Shown: one piece after another, positions 34,104 through 42,787 of the stretch | Position numbering within the stretch: position 1 is the stretch's first letter | How the letters are laid out: every line of letters starts with the position of its first letter | Assembly: GCA_964426655.1 (NCBI GenBank) | Contig: CAYRQT010000010.1 | Span: forward strand, 1 to 50,010 | Length of the DNA stretch: 50,010 bases | Source: RGIG8306 sp964426655 | GTDB lineage: Bacteria; Bacillota; Clostridia; Lachnospirales; Lachnospiraceae | Direction: 5' to 3' | The notes under the pieces: model-generated | What the model was told of the DNA's origin: nothing | What the model saw: only the letters and a program-made list of their open reading frames with translations | Database searches by the model: none | Position numbers and translations under genes: made by a program

Positions 34104-35423
34104 TTATATTTGTGCCAGCACAAATATGGCATAGATGGCCCGAATGGCGGCCTCAAAATCCTCATTTCTGACGCCTATGATGATGTTTAGCTCACTGGAT
34201 CCCTGGTCGATCATTTTGATATTGATATTGTTATGAGAAAGGGCAGCAAAAATACGGGCAGCTGTTCCTCTGGTGGCTCGCATGCCCCGTCCCACCACTG
34301 CAATGAGTGCCAGGTCTGACTCCAGGTCAATAATGTCTGCATGGGTCGCTTTGTGAAGCTCCTGCAGAATTTTCTGCTCCTTTTCCATAAATTCGTTTTG
34401 GTTAACAAATACCGTCATGGTATCAATGCCGGAGGGCACATGTTCAAAAGAAAGGTGATTGTCCTCAAAAACCTGGAGCACTTTTCTGCCAAACCCGATT
34501 TCCGCATTCATCATATCCTTGTCGATGTTGATGGCTGCAAACCCTTTTTTCCCCGCAATGCCGGTAATCACATAAGGAGGCTTATGGCAGGTGGTGTCCA
34601 CAATCCAGGTGCCTGCATCCTTAGGGGAATTGGTATTGCGAATGTTGATGGGTATGCCCGCCTTTCTCACAGGAAAAATGGCATCCTCATGCAGCACACC
34701 GGCCCCCATATAGGAAAGCTCCCATAATTCCCGATAGGTAATGATGTCAATGCCCACTGGATCCTTAATGATACGTGGATCTGCCACCAGAAAACCGGAG
34801 ACATCTGTCCAGTTTTCATATACATCTGCCCGGGTGGCTCTGGCCACTACAGAACCTGTAATATCGGAGCCTCCCCGGGAGAAGGTGCGAATCACGCCGG
34901 AAGTGGCGGCACCGTAAAAGCCGGGAATAACGGCTCTGTCCAGATCTGCAAGGCGGTTGGCCAGCCGTTCATTGGTCTCTTCTGAAAGGAAATTGCCTTC
35001 CTCATCAAACAGGACAACCTCTGCCGGGTCAACAAAGGGAAAGCCCAGAAAGTCTGCCATGATCAGCCCATTCAGATATTCCCCCCGACTGGCAGCATAT
35101 TCCTTTCCTGCCTGATGGATAAAATCTTTGGCAATTTTTGCAAAGGCTTCTTTTAAAGACAGGGAAAGGCCCAGTCCATCTATAATCTCCTGGTATCTGG
35201 AAGCAATGGCAGCCAGTTCTTTCTCAAATGGTCTGCCCTCCTCTGCCAGCTTATAGCAGCCGTACAGCATATCCGTAACCTTCGTGTCATCTGAAAAGCG
35301 CTTTCCAGGTGCAGAGGGAATCACAAACTTCCGGTCCGGATCTGCATGGATGATTTCCCCCACTTTTTGAAACTGCTGGGCACTGGCCAGCGAACTGCCT
35401 CCAAACTTAACCACTTTCTTCAT
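34104..35423 (-). CDS. Aspartate kinase
   Basis: 439 residues. Catalyses the first step from aspartate to lysine, threonine and methionine. It has N-terminal KFGGSSLA, catalytic-domain motifs FSRGGSDITGSVVA and VSGFLVADPRI, and two C-terminal ACT domains (around 300-439, including VVGRGMRATRGTAARIFAAL and NINIKMIDQGSSELNIIIGV) for feedback control. Monofunctional: no homoserine dehydrogenase part. The leader is only about 30 nt, so no lysine riboswitch is present; control may be purely allosteric. Confidence 0.95.
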   Translation of the reverse strand: MKKVVKFGGSSLASAQQFQKVGEIIHADPDRKFVIPSAPGKRFSDDTKVTDMLYGCYKLAEEGRPFEKELAAIASRYQEIIDGLGLSLSLKEAFAKIAKDFIHQAGKEYAASRGEYLNGLIMADFLGFPFVDPAEVVLFDEEGNFLSEETNERLANRLADLDRAVIPGFYGAATSGVIRTFSRGGSDITGSVVARATRADVYENWTDVSGFLVADPRIIKDPVGIDIITYRELWELSYMGAGVLHEDAIFPVRKAGIPINIRNTNSPKDAGTWIVDTTCHKPPYVITGIAGKKGFAAINIDKDMMNAEIGFGRKVLQVFEDNHLSFEHVPSGIDTMTVFVNQNEFMEKEQKILQELHKATHADIIDLESDLALIAVVGRGMRATRGTAARIFAALSHNNINIKMIDQGSSELNIIIGVRNEDFEAAIRAIYAIFVLAQI

Positions 35424-35460
35424 GATTTTTCTCCTACTCCAATCGGTCTGTATCTATGTC

Positions 35461-35488
35461 ATTATACTAAAAATCGCATATTGTGCAA
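35461..35488 (-). promoter_or_regulatory. Promoter of the aspartate kinase gene
   Basis: Minus strand: TTGCAC (35483-35488), 16-nt spacer, consensus TATAAT (35461-35466). It begins within a few bases of the U-tract of the upstream ZIP terminator. Confidence 0.7.
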
Positions 35489-35489
35489 C

Positions 35490-35519
35490 AAAAAAATGGC
35501 CCTTTTTCAAAAAGGGCCA
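35490..35519 (-). terminator. Terminator after the ZIP transporter gene
   Basis: Minus strand: TGGCCCTTTTT / AAAAAGGGCCA hairpin with a very short loop, followed by seven T. Located 12 nt after the ZIP stop. Confidence 0.9.
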
Positions 35520-35530
35520 TAATCTTTTCC

Positions 35531-36307
35531 TTATTGCAACGCCACATCCAGCACCATCATGATGGCAAATCCCACTGCAAATCCAATGGTACCCAGATTG
35601 GAGTGCTCTCCCTGGGCCGTTTCCGGAATCAGTTCCTCCACCACCACATACAGCATGGCCCCTGCTGCAAAGGCCAGCAGATAAGGCAATAGAGGCACCA
35701 CCACTGATGTGAGCAAAATGGTGATCAACGCGGCAATGGGCTCTACGATACCGGAAAGCATGCCATAGGTAAAAGCCTTCCATTTTCCGGCCCCATCGCT
35801 TTTTAAGGGCAGGGAAATAATGGCTCCCTCCGGAAAGTTCTGAATGGCAATACCAATGGCCAGTGCCATGGCCCCCGCCATGGTAATGTTGGAACTTCCG
35901 GAAATAACGCCTGCAAAAACCACGCCCACAGCCATACCCTCCGGGATGTTATGAAGGGTCACGGCCAGAAGCAACATGGTATTTTTCTTCAATGAACTTT
36001 TAGGCCCCTCCGGCTCTGTGCTATCCATATGCAGATGGGGAATGAGGTGATCCATGGCCAGCAGAAATGCCATACCCAAAAGCAGCCCCACCACAGCCGG
36101 CACAAAAGCAAAACGCCCCATATCTTCGCTCATTTCCATGGCAGGAATGAGCAGGGACCACACGGAAGCAGCTACCATTACCCCCGATGCAAAGCCAAGA
36201 AGACCTTTTTGCACATGATGATTGATCTGATCTTTTAAAAAGAACACACATCCTGCCCCCAGGGTGGTGCCCGCAAAGGGAATTAATAACCCATATAATG
36301 CTTCCAT
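35531..36307 (-). CDS. ZIP-family metal transporter
   Basis: 258 residues, eight predicted membrane helices. The metal path motifs HNIPEGMAVGV (helix 4) and QNFPEGAIIS (helix 5) are characteristic of ZIP zinc/iron/manganese importers of the ZupT/GufA type. A short His-containing loop (HLIPHLHMD) precedes helix 4. Preceded by AAGGAG and its own promoter (36330-36358). It lies 53 nt after the ClC gene. Confidence 0.93.
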   Translation of the reverse strand: MEALYGLLIPFAGTTLGAGCVFFLKDQINHHVQKGLLGFASGVMVAASVWSLLIPAMEMSEDMGRFAFVPAVVGLLLGMAFLLAMDHLIPHLHMDSTEPEGPKSSLKKNTMLLLAVTLHNIPEGMAVGVVFAGVISGSSNITMAGAMALAIGIAIQNFPEGAIISLPLKSDGAGKWKAFTYGMLSGIVEPIAALITILLTSVVVPLLPYLLAFAAGAMLYVVVEELIPETAQGEHSNLGTIGFAVGFAIMMVLDVALQ

Positions 36308-36329
36308 TTTCGCTCTCCTTTATTCCCCC

Positions 36330-36358
36330 ATACTACTATAGCCCCCTCCGGCTGTCAA
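36330..36358 (-). promoter_or_regulatory. Promoter of the ZIP gene
   Basis: Minus strand: consensus TTGACA (36353-36358), 17-nt spacer, TAGTAT (36330-36335), directly after the ClC stop codon at 36361. Confidence 0.65.
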
Positions 36359-36360
36359 TC

Positions 36361-37929
36361 CTATTCCCCGGTAGTGGTCAATTTTCCGATACCCTCCCTA
36401 ACGTCTCCTTCTCTGGCCAGATCCGTCATGAAAATCAGCAGATCCCCCCCTGCCAGACGGGTCTTCCCATTGGGAATAAATTCCAAATTGTTGCGCCGTA
36501 CTGCAATTAAAAGGCATTTTTCCGGAATGGGCAGTTCTTTTACCATCTTACCGTCTGCAGGCGCACCAAACTGCACCATACTTTCCAGGGTCACCTTTCG
36601 GATATCTTCCTTTGCATACAAAGGTTGTCCCCCTTTGGCCAGCATATTTTCCAGCAGTGCATCATAAATGGGCGTGCTTTTTACCGCTTCCGCAGTCAGG
36701 TAGGCCATCATGGAAACCACTGTCAACGGCAAAAGCTGGGAAAAAGAGCCTGTCATCTCAATCAGCAACACAATGCCGGTGATGGGTGCCCGGACAATAG
36801 CCGTAAAATATCCGGCCATGGCCAGGATGATAAAATGGTAAAATAAACGTTCCTCCATGCCCGGGGCATTCATGAACAGTTTGGCAAAAGCCGCTCCCAG
36901 CACAGCGCCAATGGTCAGCAAAGGGAAGAAAATGCCCCCCGGGGTGCCGGAACTAAAGCTGACCACTGAAAAAAACAGCTTCAGAGCAAACAGAACCAAC
37001 AAAAAACCAAGGCCTGCCTCCACCTGCAACTCTTCCATGACCACATGCCCGCCGCCCAGTACATAGGGGAAGGTGAGGCCAAATAACAGTGCAAACAGGA
37101 AGGGAATGGCCATTTTAAACCCTTTGATTTTTTTCTCCAGCAGGGCATAGACTTTCTGCCCCTTCAGAATCATCCAGTTATATAATGCGCCGAACAGCCC
37201 CAGCACAATGCCAAGCAAAAGCAGAAGCCAGTATCCTGTCAGAGGAATGGTTCCTTCAATGGAAAACTGAAATATAGTTTCACTGCCAAACACCAGATGG
37301 GATACAAAATCCGCTGCAATGGCGGAAAGCATGGTAGAAACCAGAATCAGGGGGGAAAAATATTTAAAGATTTCCTCCAGGCAGAAAATTACCCCTGCCA
37401 GAGGCGCATTAAAGGCTGCCGCAAGGCCCCCACTGGCTCCTGCGGCAATATAAATCCTTTTCTCCAGTCTGGTGCTGCCAAAACGACTGCCAAGTCCCTG
37501 CCCCACAGCTGCGCCCAGCTGGATGGAAGGGCCCTCACGCCCCACAGATAGGCCACCAGCCACTGCCAGAAACCCGCCTGCAAATTTGGCAAGCAGGGTA
37601 CTGACCCATTTCATCTTAAAATGTCCCATAATGATTCCCTTTACCTGGGGAATGCCGCTGCCGGTGATCATGGGATATTTCCTCAGCAAAAAGCCTACGC
37701 TGGTCGCTATGGCTGCCAGCCCCAGAAAGAGGATAGGGATATAAGCAGGGGTACTTCTGGCCTGTTTCATTACCCAAAGGCTAAAATTTTCCCCATATCC
37801 CAGGGCCAGGCGGAACAAAGAAACCACCACGCCCGTAAAAATGCCCACGCCAAGGCTAATAAAAATTGCCCGTTGCTTTTCCACACCGGCCACTGTACCG
37901 GCATAATTATTCTTATGTTGATGTGCCAT
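36361..37929 (-). CDS. ClC chloride channel/antiporter with C-terminal RCK_C domain
   Basis: 522 residues. ClC core with selectivity motifs GSGIPQVKG, GREGPSIQLG (the Glu is the gating residue) and GTPGGIFFP. The C-terminal about 90 residues form a TrkA-C/RCK_C-type domain (VQFGAPADGKMVKELPI...GDLLIFM) that may bind a ligand and regulate transport. Presence of the gating Glu favours a Cl-/H+ or fluoride-type antiporter over a channel. Start 37929 is preferred over 37959: GGAGGAG lies between the two. Confidence 0.92.
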   Translation of the reverse strand: MAHQHKNNYAGTVAGVEKQRAIFISLGVGIFTGVVVSLFRLALGYGENFSLWVMKQARSTPAYIPILFLGLAAIATSVGFLLRKYPMITGSGIPQVKGIIMGHFKMKWVSTLLAKFAGGFLAVAGGLSVGREGPSIQLGAAVGQGLGSRFGSTRLEKRIYIAAGASGGLAAAFNAPLAGVIFCLEEIFKYFSPLILVSTMLSAIAADFVSHLVFGSETIFQFSIEGTIPLTGYWLLLLLGIVLGLFGALYNWMILKGQKVYALLEKKIKGFKMAIPFLFALLFGLTFPYVLGGGHVVMEELQVEAGLGFLLVLFALKLFFSVVSFSSGTPGGIFFPLLTIGAVLGAAFAKLFMNAPGMEERLFYHFIILAMAGYFTAIVRAPITGIVLLIEMTGSFSQLLPLTVVSMMAYLTAEAVKSTPIYDALLENMLAKGGQPLYAKEDIRKVTLESMVQFGAPADGKMVKELPIPEKCLLIAVRRNNLEFIPNGKTRLAGGDLLIFMTDLAREGDVREGIGKLTTTGE

Positions 37930-37957
37930 TTCTCTTCTCTCCTCCACACTGCATACC

Positions 37958-37987
37958 ATTCTAGCACAAATCCGTGGCCCCTTTCAA
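37958..37987 (-). promoter_or_regulatory. Promoter of the ClC gene
   Basis: Minus strand: TTGAAA (37982-37987), 18-nt spacer, TAGAAT (37958-37963), close to the start at 37929, leaving a leader of about 20 nt that contains the ribosome site. Confidence 0.55.
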
Positions 37988-38084
37988 TCCCCTCTCCTTT
38001 TTACCTGCATTTAACAAAAAACAGAAGGACTTCTTTACAAATCCCTGGTATATTGGAGATGCATAAGGCGAAAGGAGGTAGGTT

Positions 38085-38318
38085 ATGTATATCTATTTGA
38101 ACACATTTGCACGTATTCAGGAATTTGTGGAGATCATTTCCCAGTTCGACGATGATGTGGATTTAAAATCCGGGCGACACATTGTAGATGCCAAATCCAT
38201 TTTGGGCATTTTCAGTCTGGACCTGAGCAGACCCGTTTATGTGGAACTGTACAACAGCGAGAACAAGGAACTGATCAAACAGCGACTGGGAAGCTTTTCC
38301 GTCACATTGGCCGGCTAA
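38085..38318 (+). CDS. HPr-like small protein lacking the phosphorylatable His
   Basis: 77 residues with the fold pattern of HPr phosphocarriers (RIQEFVEIISQFDDDVDLKSG, then VDAKSILGIFSLDLSRPVYVEL). The active-site His expected near residue 15 is absent (FARIQEFVE), and no Ser-46 kinase motif is obvious. Clostridia often carry such HPr-like proteins annotated as phosphocarriers; this one probably cannot accept phosphate from Enzyme I. GGAGG lies upstream. The last ten codons form the rising arm of its own terminator. Confidence 0.75.
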   Translation: MYIYLNTFARIQEFVEIISQFDDDVDLKSGRHIVDAKSILGIFSLDLSRPVYVELYNSENKELIKQRLGSFSVTLAG

Positions 38319-38334
38319 GCTTCCCAGTTTTTTT
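38286..38334 (+). terminator. Terminator overlapping the 3' end of the HPr-like gene
   Basis: Perfect 11-bp stem CTGGGAAGCTT (38286-38296) / AAGCTTCCCAG (38317-38327), followed by seven T. The first arm is coding and the loop contains the stop codon. Confidence 0.88.
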
Positions 38335-38353
38335 GTTTTATCATCATTCGTTT

Positions 38354-39148
38354 TTATTGAAACAGCACAGAATCCGACTCCAGCAATTCCTCTTTTTGGG
38401 AATTGTATTTTTTTACCAAATCTTCCACCGTCATTTTCCTGCGGTCCTCTCTGCCAATATCAAAAAGCACCTTTCCCTTATCCAGCATAATGGTCCGATG
38501 CCCCGTTTCCAGGGCAGCCTTCACATTGTGGGTAATCATTAATGTGGTCAATCCCTCTTTTTTCACAATTTCCTTGGTAATGGTCATCACTTTCTCTGCC
38601 ATGGCCGGATCCAATGCGGCTGTATGCTCATCCAGCAGCAATAATTTTGGTGGCACCAGTGTTGCCATGAGCAAGGTCACCACCTGTCTCTGTCCCCCGG
38701 ACAAAATACCCACTTTTGTGCGCATCCGATCTTCCAGCCCCATACCGTAGACTGCCAGGGATTCGGCAAAGAAGGCTCTTTCTTTTTTGCTAATGGCAAA
38801 GGAAAGAGGCCCTTTTTTGCTGCGGGAATAGGCCAGGGCCAGATTTTCCTCAATAGTGAGGTTGGGGGCTGTCCCCTTCATGGGATCCTGAAAAATTCTG
38901 CCGATCTGATGGGCTCTTCTGTGCTCGGACATATAGGAGATATTGCTGCCATCCAGAAATACCGCACCTTCATCCAGCCAGAAATTACCACAGATGGCAT
39001 TAAAGAGCGTAGATTTTCCAGCCCCGTTTGAACCAATGATGGTAACAAGCTCCCCTTCCCTGACCTCCAGATTCAGCCCATCCAGGGCCCGGTACTCATT
39101 GGAAGTTCCCGGAGCAAACACCTTAACTGCATCCTTAATTTCCAGCAT
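38354..39148 (-). CDS. ABC transporter ATPase (TrpZ-like)
   Basis: 264 residues. Walker A GSNGAGKST, signature LSGGQRQVV, Walker B LLLLDEHTAALDP, H-loop ITHN. It energises the importer encoded by the two preceding genes. The ATG at 39148 follows GGGAGGGG and overlaps the permease stop by 14 nt; the longer frame lacks a ribosome site and family similarity. Last gene of the T-box operon, convergent with the HPr-like gene. Confidence 0.92.
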   Translation of the reverse strand: MLEIKDAVKVFAPGTSNEYRALDGLNLEVREGELVTIIGSNGAGKSTLFNAICGNFWLDEGAVFLDGSNISYMSEHRRAHQIGRIFQDPMKGTAPNLTIEENLALAYSRSKKGPLSFAISKKERAFFAESLAVYGMGLEDRMRTKVGILSGGQRQVVTLLMATLVPPKLLLLDEHTAALDPAMAEKVMTITKEIVKKEGLTTLMITHNVKAALETGHRTIMLDKGKVLFDIGREDRRKMTVEDLVKKYNSQKEELLESDSVLFQ

Positions 39149-40046
39149 AGCGGGCCCCTCCCTTTCTGATCTGATGTTTCCGATAAGCACCCTTCATGGC
39201 CGGCAGTGCCAGGGCAATGCCCACAATCAGTGCCGATAAAAACTTCAGCATATAAGAAGGCAGAATGGTATAACGTGTAGCAGCCGCAATGATGAACCTG
39301 TAGATGATGGATCCCAAAATGGCAGAAATAAATCCTGTTACATATCCCTTCCTGCCCATAAAGGCCTCTCCGATGATCACGGAAGCCAGGCCAAAGATCA
39401 GTACCCCTGCCCCGGAATTCACATCTGCAAAATTCTGAAACTGGGCCACAAGGCCTCCGCAAAATCCGATGAGACCGTTGGCCAGGGCCAGGGCCAGTAT
39501 TTTTGTTCCGTCCACATTCACAGAAGAAGCCTTCAGCATCTCCTCATTATCTCCCACCGCCCGGATGCAGAGGCCTACATGGGTGCGGAAAAACAAAAGA
39601 AGAAGAATAACTGCCAAAACAGCCATAAGCAATGCAATGCCCAGCTTTACCACTTCCTTGTCCACTCCCGGCAAAAGCCCCCTCACCAGAGTAACAATGG
39701 TGGAGTCGTTGGAGAGGGACTGGTTGGGGGAGCCCCCCAGCACCAGGATATTCCAGGAATACAGCCCGGTCATGGTCAGGATACCTGCCAAAATGGGATG
39801 GATCTGCAGTTTAGTCTGCAAAAGGCCGGTCAGGGCCCCTGCGCCAAATCCCCCCAGGAATCCAAGGAATAAGCCCAGTAACGGATGTCCAAAAAGGGTC
39901 ATCATGGCGGACAGGGACAGCCCGAATACAAAGCTGCCCTCCGTCGTCAGGTCCGGAATATTCAGAATGCGGAAGCTGATGTAGAGGCCCAGAACCATTA
40001 GCCCGTACAAAAAACCCAGCTGCAAAGATCCAATCAAAAGCGTCAT
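39135..40046 (-). CDS. ABC transporter permease (TrpY-like, BPD_transp_2)
   Basis: 303 residues with about eight to nine membrane helices. Family motifs include RILNIPDLTTEGSFVFG near the N-terminus and RAVGDNEEMLKASSVNVDGTK in the loop. It belongs to the permease group that pairs with ABC_sub_bind (COG2984-type) binding proteins, one subset of which imports tryptophan in streptococci. It starts 18 nt after the binding-protein gene. Confidence 0.9.
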   Translation of the reverse strand: MTLLIGSLQLGFLYGLMVLGLYISFRILNIPDLTTEGSFVFGLSLSAMMTLFGHPLLGLFLGFLGGFGAGALTGLLQTKLQIHPILAGILTMTGLYSWNILVLGGSPNQSLSNDSTIVTLVRGLLPGVDKEVVKLGIALLMAVLAVILLLLFFRTHVGLCIRAVGDNEEMLKASSVNVDGTKILALALANGLIGFCGGLVAQFQNFADVNSGAGVLIFGLASVIIGEAFMGRKGYVTGFISAILGSIIYRFIIAAATRYTILPSYMLKFLSALIVGIALALPAMKGAYRKHQIRKGGARYAGN

Positions 40047-40064
40047 GTTATCTCCTTTAAAGCC

Positions 40065-41045
40065 TTACTCTGCATCCTCCAGGAATACCACATTGTTGGT
40101 AATATCCTGGGAAAGTTCCAGACCAAGAGCTTCCATGGTGTCCTTATTTATGGCGGTGTAACTAGCCTCCACCACAACAGAAGGAATTTCTTCCAGTGGT
40201 GTGCCTTCCAGATAAGAGATGGCCATCTCTGCTGTCTTCTTCCCAATTTCCACATCACTGATGGCAATGGTGGCAAAAGCACCGGATTGCACAGTGGTGG
40301 CGGAGCTGGCATAAGTGGGGATGCCCTTTTCTCTGGTAATTTCTGTTACTGTGGAAATGGCAGACTGAATCACACTGTCGTTGGGGATGAAAATGGCATC
40401 CACTTTTTCTGCCAGAGCCTCCACCGCCTGTTGCACTTCTGAAGAATTTGTGACGGTGGCCTCCTCATAGGGAATGTCATTCTCTTCACAATAGGCAATG
40501 GCGTTTTTGACTGTATTTACGGAATTGTCCTCGCTGGTGCAGTAGAGGAAGCCAAAGCTTTCCACATCCGGCGTAAGGGTCTCGCTTAATTCAAATATTT
40601 TATTAATGGGAATGGCATTGGAAGTCCCTGTAGCATTCTTGTCGGGGTGTTCCATATCCGAAAGGATGCCTGCTGCCACAGGAGCAGAAACGGCACAGAA
40701 GAACGTAGGCGTATCACTTTCCATATTCACCATGGCCTGGGTGGCCGGTGTGGCAATGGTAAAGACCAGATCATAGCTGCCATCTGCCATTTCCTGGGCA
40801 ATGGTCTGGAGAGTGGTGGCATCTCCCTGGGCATTTTTTACTACGATTTCTGCCTTGGAATCATCATAGCCGCTTTCTTCCAGCTGCTCCTCAATGCCCT
40901 GCTCCATGTCGGAAAAGGCACCGTTTTCAATCATCATCACAATGCCGATTTTTAGCTTATCCTCACTCTTTTTACAGCCCGATAATACCAGGGTCCCCAT
41001 TAACAGGGCTGTCATGGCGGCTGCCAGTACTCTTTTCTTTTTCAT
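40065..41045 (-). CDS. ABC transporter substrate-binding lipoprotein (TrpX-like)
   Basis: 326 residues. Lipoprotein signal with lipobox LSGC and lipidated Cys24, then a two-lobed ABC_sub_bind domain (KIGIVMMIENGAFSDMEQGI..., DLVFTIATPATQAMVN, AIFIPNDSVIQSAI, IPTYASS). TrpX-type proteins bind aromatic amino acids. Tryptophan is the best guess here because the operon leader is a T-box with a UGG specifier. The ATG at 41045 with AAGGAG upstream is preferred; the longer frame overlaps the dehydrogenase gene. Confidence 0.88.
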   Translation of the reverse strand: MKKKRVLAAAMTALLMGTLVLSGCKKSEDKLKIGIVMMIENGAFSDMEQGIEEQLEESGYDDSKAEIVVKNAQGDATTLQTIAQEMADGSYDLVFTIATPATQAMVNMESDTPTFFCAVSAPVAAGILSDMEHPDKNATGTSNAIPINKIFELSETLTPDVESFGFLYCTSEDNSVNTVKNAIAYCEENDIPYEEATVTNSSEVQQAVEALAEKVDAIFIPNDSVIQSAISTVTEITREKGIPTYASSATTVQSGAFATIAISDVEIGKKTAEMAISYLEGTPLEEIPSVVVEASYTAINKDTMEALGLELSQDITNNVVFLEDAE

Positions 41046-41064
41046 CTTCTCTCTCCTTTTCACT

Positions 41065-42144
41065 TTACCCTTTTTGTTCCAATATATCAAATGCCTTTTC
41101 CAGCGCAGCACGCTCAATGGGATAGGCATTATGGGCGATGTCTTTCTGGGCCAGCACCAGATCCAGCAGCTTTTCCCGAATGTCCGCATCCAGTTCCATG
41201 TCTTTTAGAGAAGTGGGCAGCCCCACTTGCCTATAAAAAGCATATACCTTTTCAAAATCCGCTGTATTGCCGTCCACTAACAACAAAATCAATATGCCAT
41301 AGGCCACCACAGCTCCATGAAGATGGGCTTCTTCAAAATGAGGAAAAGTGGTAAGGGAATAAAAAATGGCATGGGCAAGACCGGTGTTGTAGTCAATGAT
41401 CCGGTCATGGGTCAGCAATATGGACGCCACTGCAGTGGTGGCAATAATGGCCAGTACCACCTGGGTGAAAGCTGCCGTTACAAGTCCCTTTTCGTTATCA
41501 GCCATGGCCTGAACCCCATATTTCATAATGGGCCCATAGCACATGGAGGCGTTGGCCACGCCCAGCGCCACATAATGGGGCACCTCTTCTCCACGGGAAG
41601 ACATTTCGCTTTCAAAATACTTGGCATAGGTATCTCCCATACCGGCCCACATGTACCTGGAAGGAGCTTTGGCCAGGATGTCCGTCTGAATAAAGGCATG
41701 CACTGGCGGACGGCCAAAGAACCAGGGGTTTTTAAAGCTGCCATCCATTTTATACATGATGGAAACACTGGTGCAGGCTGCACAATTGGAGGCAATGGTG
41801 GGAAATGTGAACACCGGTTTCCCCAGGGTCTCGCCCAGTGCCTTAACGCAATCCAGCGCTTTTCCACCACCCATCCCAAACAACATATCTGCTTCTTTGA
41901 CATGGCGGATCTGGGATAAGAGTTCTACATTTTCATAGCTGGCCTCTCCCCCATACCAGATAAAATCCAGCAACTGGAGGGCCGAGGTTTCTACAGCATC
42001 CTCCAGTGCTTTACGAGCTGCCGCCATGGCCAGTTTGCCTCCGATGACGACCGCCATTTTCCCATATGGCCTGCAGATTTCCGGGACGGATGCATAAGCA
42101 TCCTCTCCAATAGTATAACTGGGTAAATACACATGATCACTCAT
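41065..42144 (-). CDS. Iron-containing alcohol dehydrogenase family protein (GldA-like)
   Basis: About 359 residues. N-terminal dinucleotide domain (VVIGGKLAMAAARKAL, GMGGGKALDCVKALGE) and C-terminal helical metal domain with putative Fe/Zn ligands Asp in AGMGDTYAKY, His in TGLAHAIFYSL and His in EEAHLHGAVVAYG. It resembles glycerol dehydrogenase more than butanol dehydrogenases; the superfamily also includes dehydroquinate synthase. It is the first gene behind the Trp T-box. The start at 42144 (MSDHVYLPSYTIG) is chosen because the frame upstream of it enters the T-box terminator; an AAAGGAAG site lies about 12 nt upstream, a rather long spacing. Confidence 0.85.
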   Translation of the reverse strand: MSDHVYLPSYTIGEDAYASVPEICRPYGKMAVVIGGKLAMAAARKALEDAVETSALQLLDFIWYGGEASYENVELLSQIRHVKEADMLFGMGGGKALDCVKALGETLGKPVFTFPTIASNCAACTSVSIMYKMDGSFKNPWFFGRPPVHAFIQTDILAKAPSRYMWAGMGDTYAKYFESEMSSRGEEVPHYVALGVANASMCYGPIMKYGVQAMADNEKGLVTAAFTQVVLAIIATTAVASILLTHDRIIDYNTGLAHAIFYSLTTFPHFEEAHLHGAVVAYGILILLLVDGNTADFEKVYAFYRQVGLPTSLKDMELDADIREKLLDLVLAQKDIAHNAYPIERAALEKAFDILEQKG

Positions 42145-42180
42145 TTTCAGGGATATCTTCCTTTCTTTTCCGTTCATGCA

Positions 42181-42441
42181 ATAAAAAACCCCGACTGCAA
42201 AAAAACAGTCAGGGACGAAATACATCGTGGTGCCACCCTTATTCCCGAAGCATTGCTCCGGCTCATCCGATACAGAATCTCTTCGATATCTTTCCCTTTA
42301 ACGCAGGCTTACGGCACAGGCTACTAAAGTTCACCCTGCATCTCACAAAACCATTCCTTACCGGCGTAGATGCCCGGTCTCAGCGCTCCGGTGCTCTCTG
42401 TATTCCCGTTTCTGTAAGTACTTTTTTTGCTCATCGATATT
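42181..42441 (-). promoter_or_regulatory. T-box leader, specifier UGG (tryptophan)
   Basis: Minus strand, about 260-nt leader. Stem I: AGTA bulge motif (42419-42422) opposite GAATGG, flanked by helices CTTAC/GTAAG and CAAAA/TTTTG, placing specifier codon TGG at 42351-42353. The AGAGAGC and CCGG distal elements are present. The T-box proper AAGGGTGGCACCACG lies at 42226-42240. Terminator: CCCTGACTG/CAGTCGGGG (42189-42214) followed by six T (42183-42188). Uncharged tRNA-Trp should pair with the specifier and the T-box, open the terminator and switch on the dehydrogenase and ABC importer genes. Confidence 0.9.
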
Positions 42442-42447
42442 GTGTTC

Positions 42448-42476
42448 ATGTTACCATTCCATTCACAAAATGTCAA
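42448..42476 (-). promoter_or_regulatory. Promoter of the T-box operon
   Basis: Minus strand: consensus TTGACA (42471-42476), 17-nt spacer, TAACAT (42448-42453), just upstream of the leader. Confidence 0.82.
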
Positions 42477-42478
42477 CA

Positions 42479-42681
42479 GAAATATAGGCCGGCATTCCAT
42501 GGAATTTTTCAGCATACACTTTTGGACAAAGAAAAAAAGCTTGGATTACCTTCTCTGTCTCCCCCATTTTAAAGTATTCATGTTGAAAAACCATATATTT
42601 GAAGAAACTGGCCCGCAGAGGAAGATTTAAAAGAGTTTCGCCATTTGTCTTAATTTTATTTTGTTTTTATCCTTATATTCC
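42479..42681. other. AT-rich intergenic stretch
   Basis: Between the T-box promoter and the gdhA promoter. It holds one short palindrome, ATTCCATGGAAT (42494-42505), and several A/T runs. I see no convincing gene, RNA or terminator in it; the open frame at 42427-42630 runs over the T-box promoter and resembles nothing known. Confidence 0.5.
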
Positions 42682-42709
42682 TTGCTTTAGAACCCTGTAA
42701 ATTTATAAA
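42682..42709 (+). promoter_or_regulatory. Possible gdhA promoter
   Basis: TTGCTT (42682-42687), 16-nt spacer, TATAAA (42704-42709), giving a leader of about 70 nt. Confidence 0.5.
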
Positions 42710-42787
42710 ATTCCGTTGAAACCATCACCCAAAAGTGCTATCCTTTTTTTCGGTCAAACAACATGTCCAAAAAAAGGAGGATGTTCC

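Noticed and set aside
34104..35489. Lysine riboswitch before aspartate kinase
   Set aside because: The promoter at 35461-35488 leaves only about 30 nt of leader, too short for a riboswitch.
42427..42630. 67-residue open frame on the plus strand
   Set aside because: It runs over the T-box promoter, has no convincing ribosome site and no recognisable sequence.
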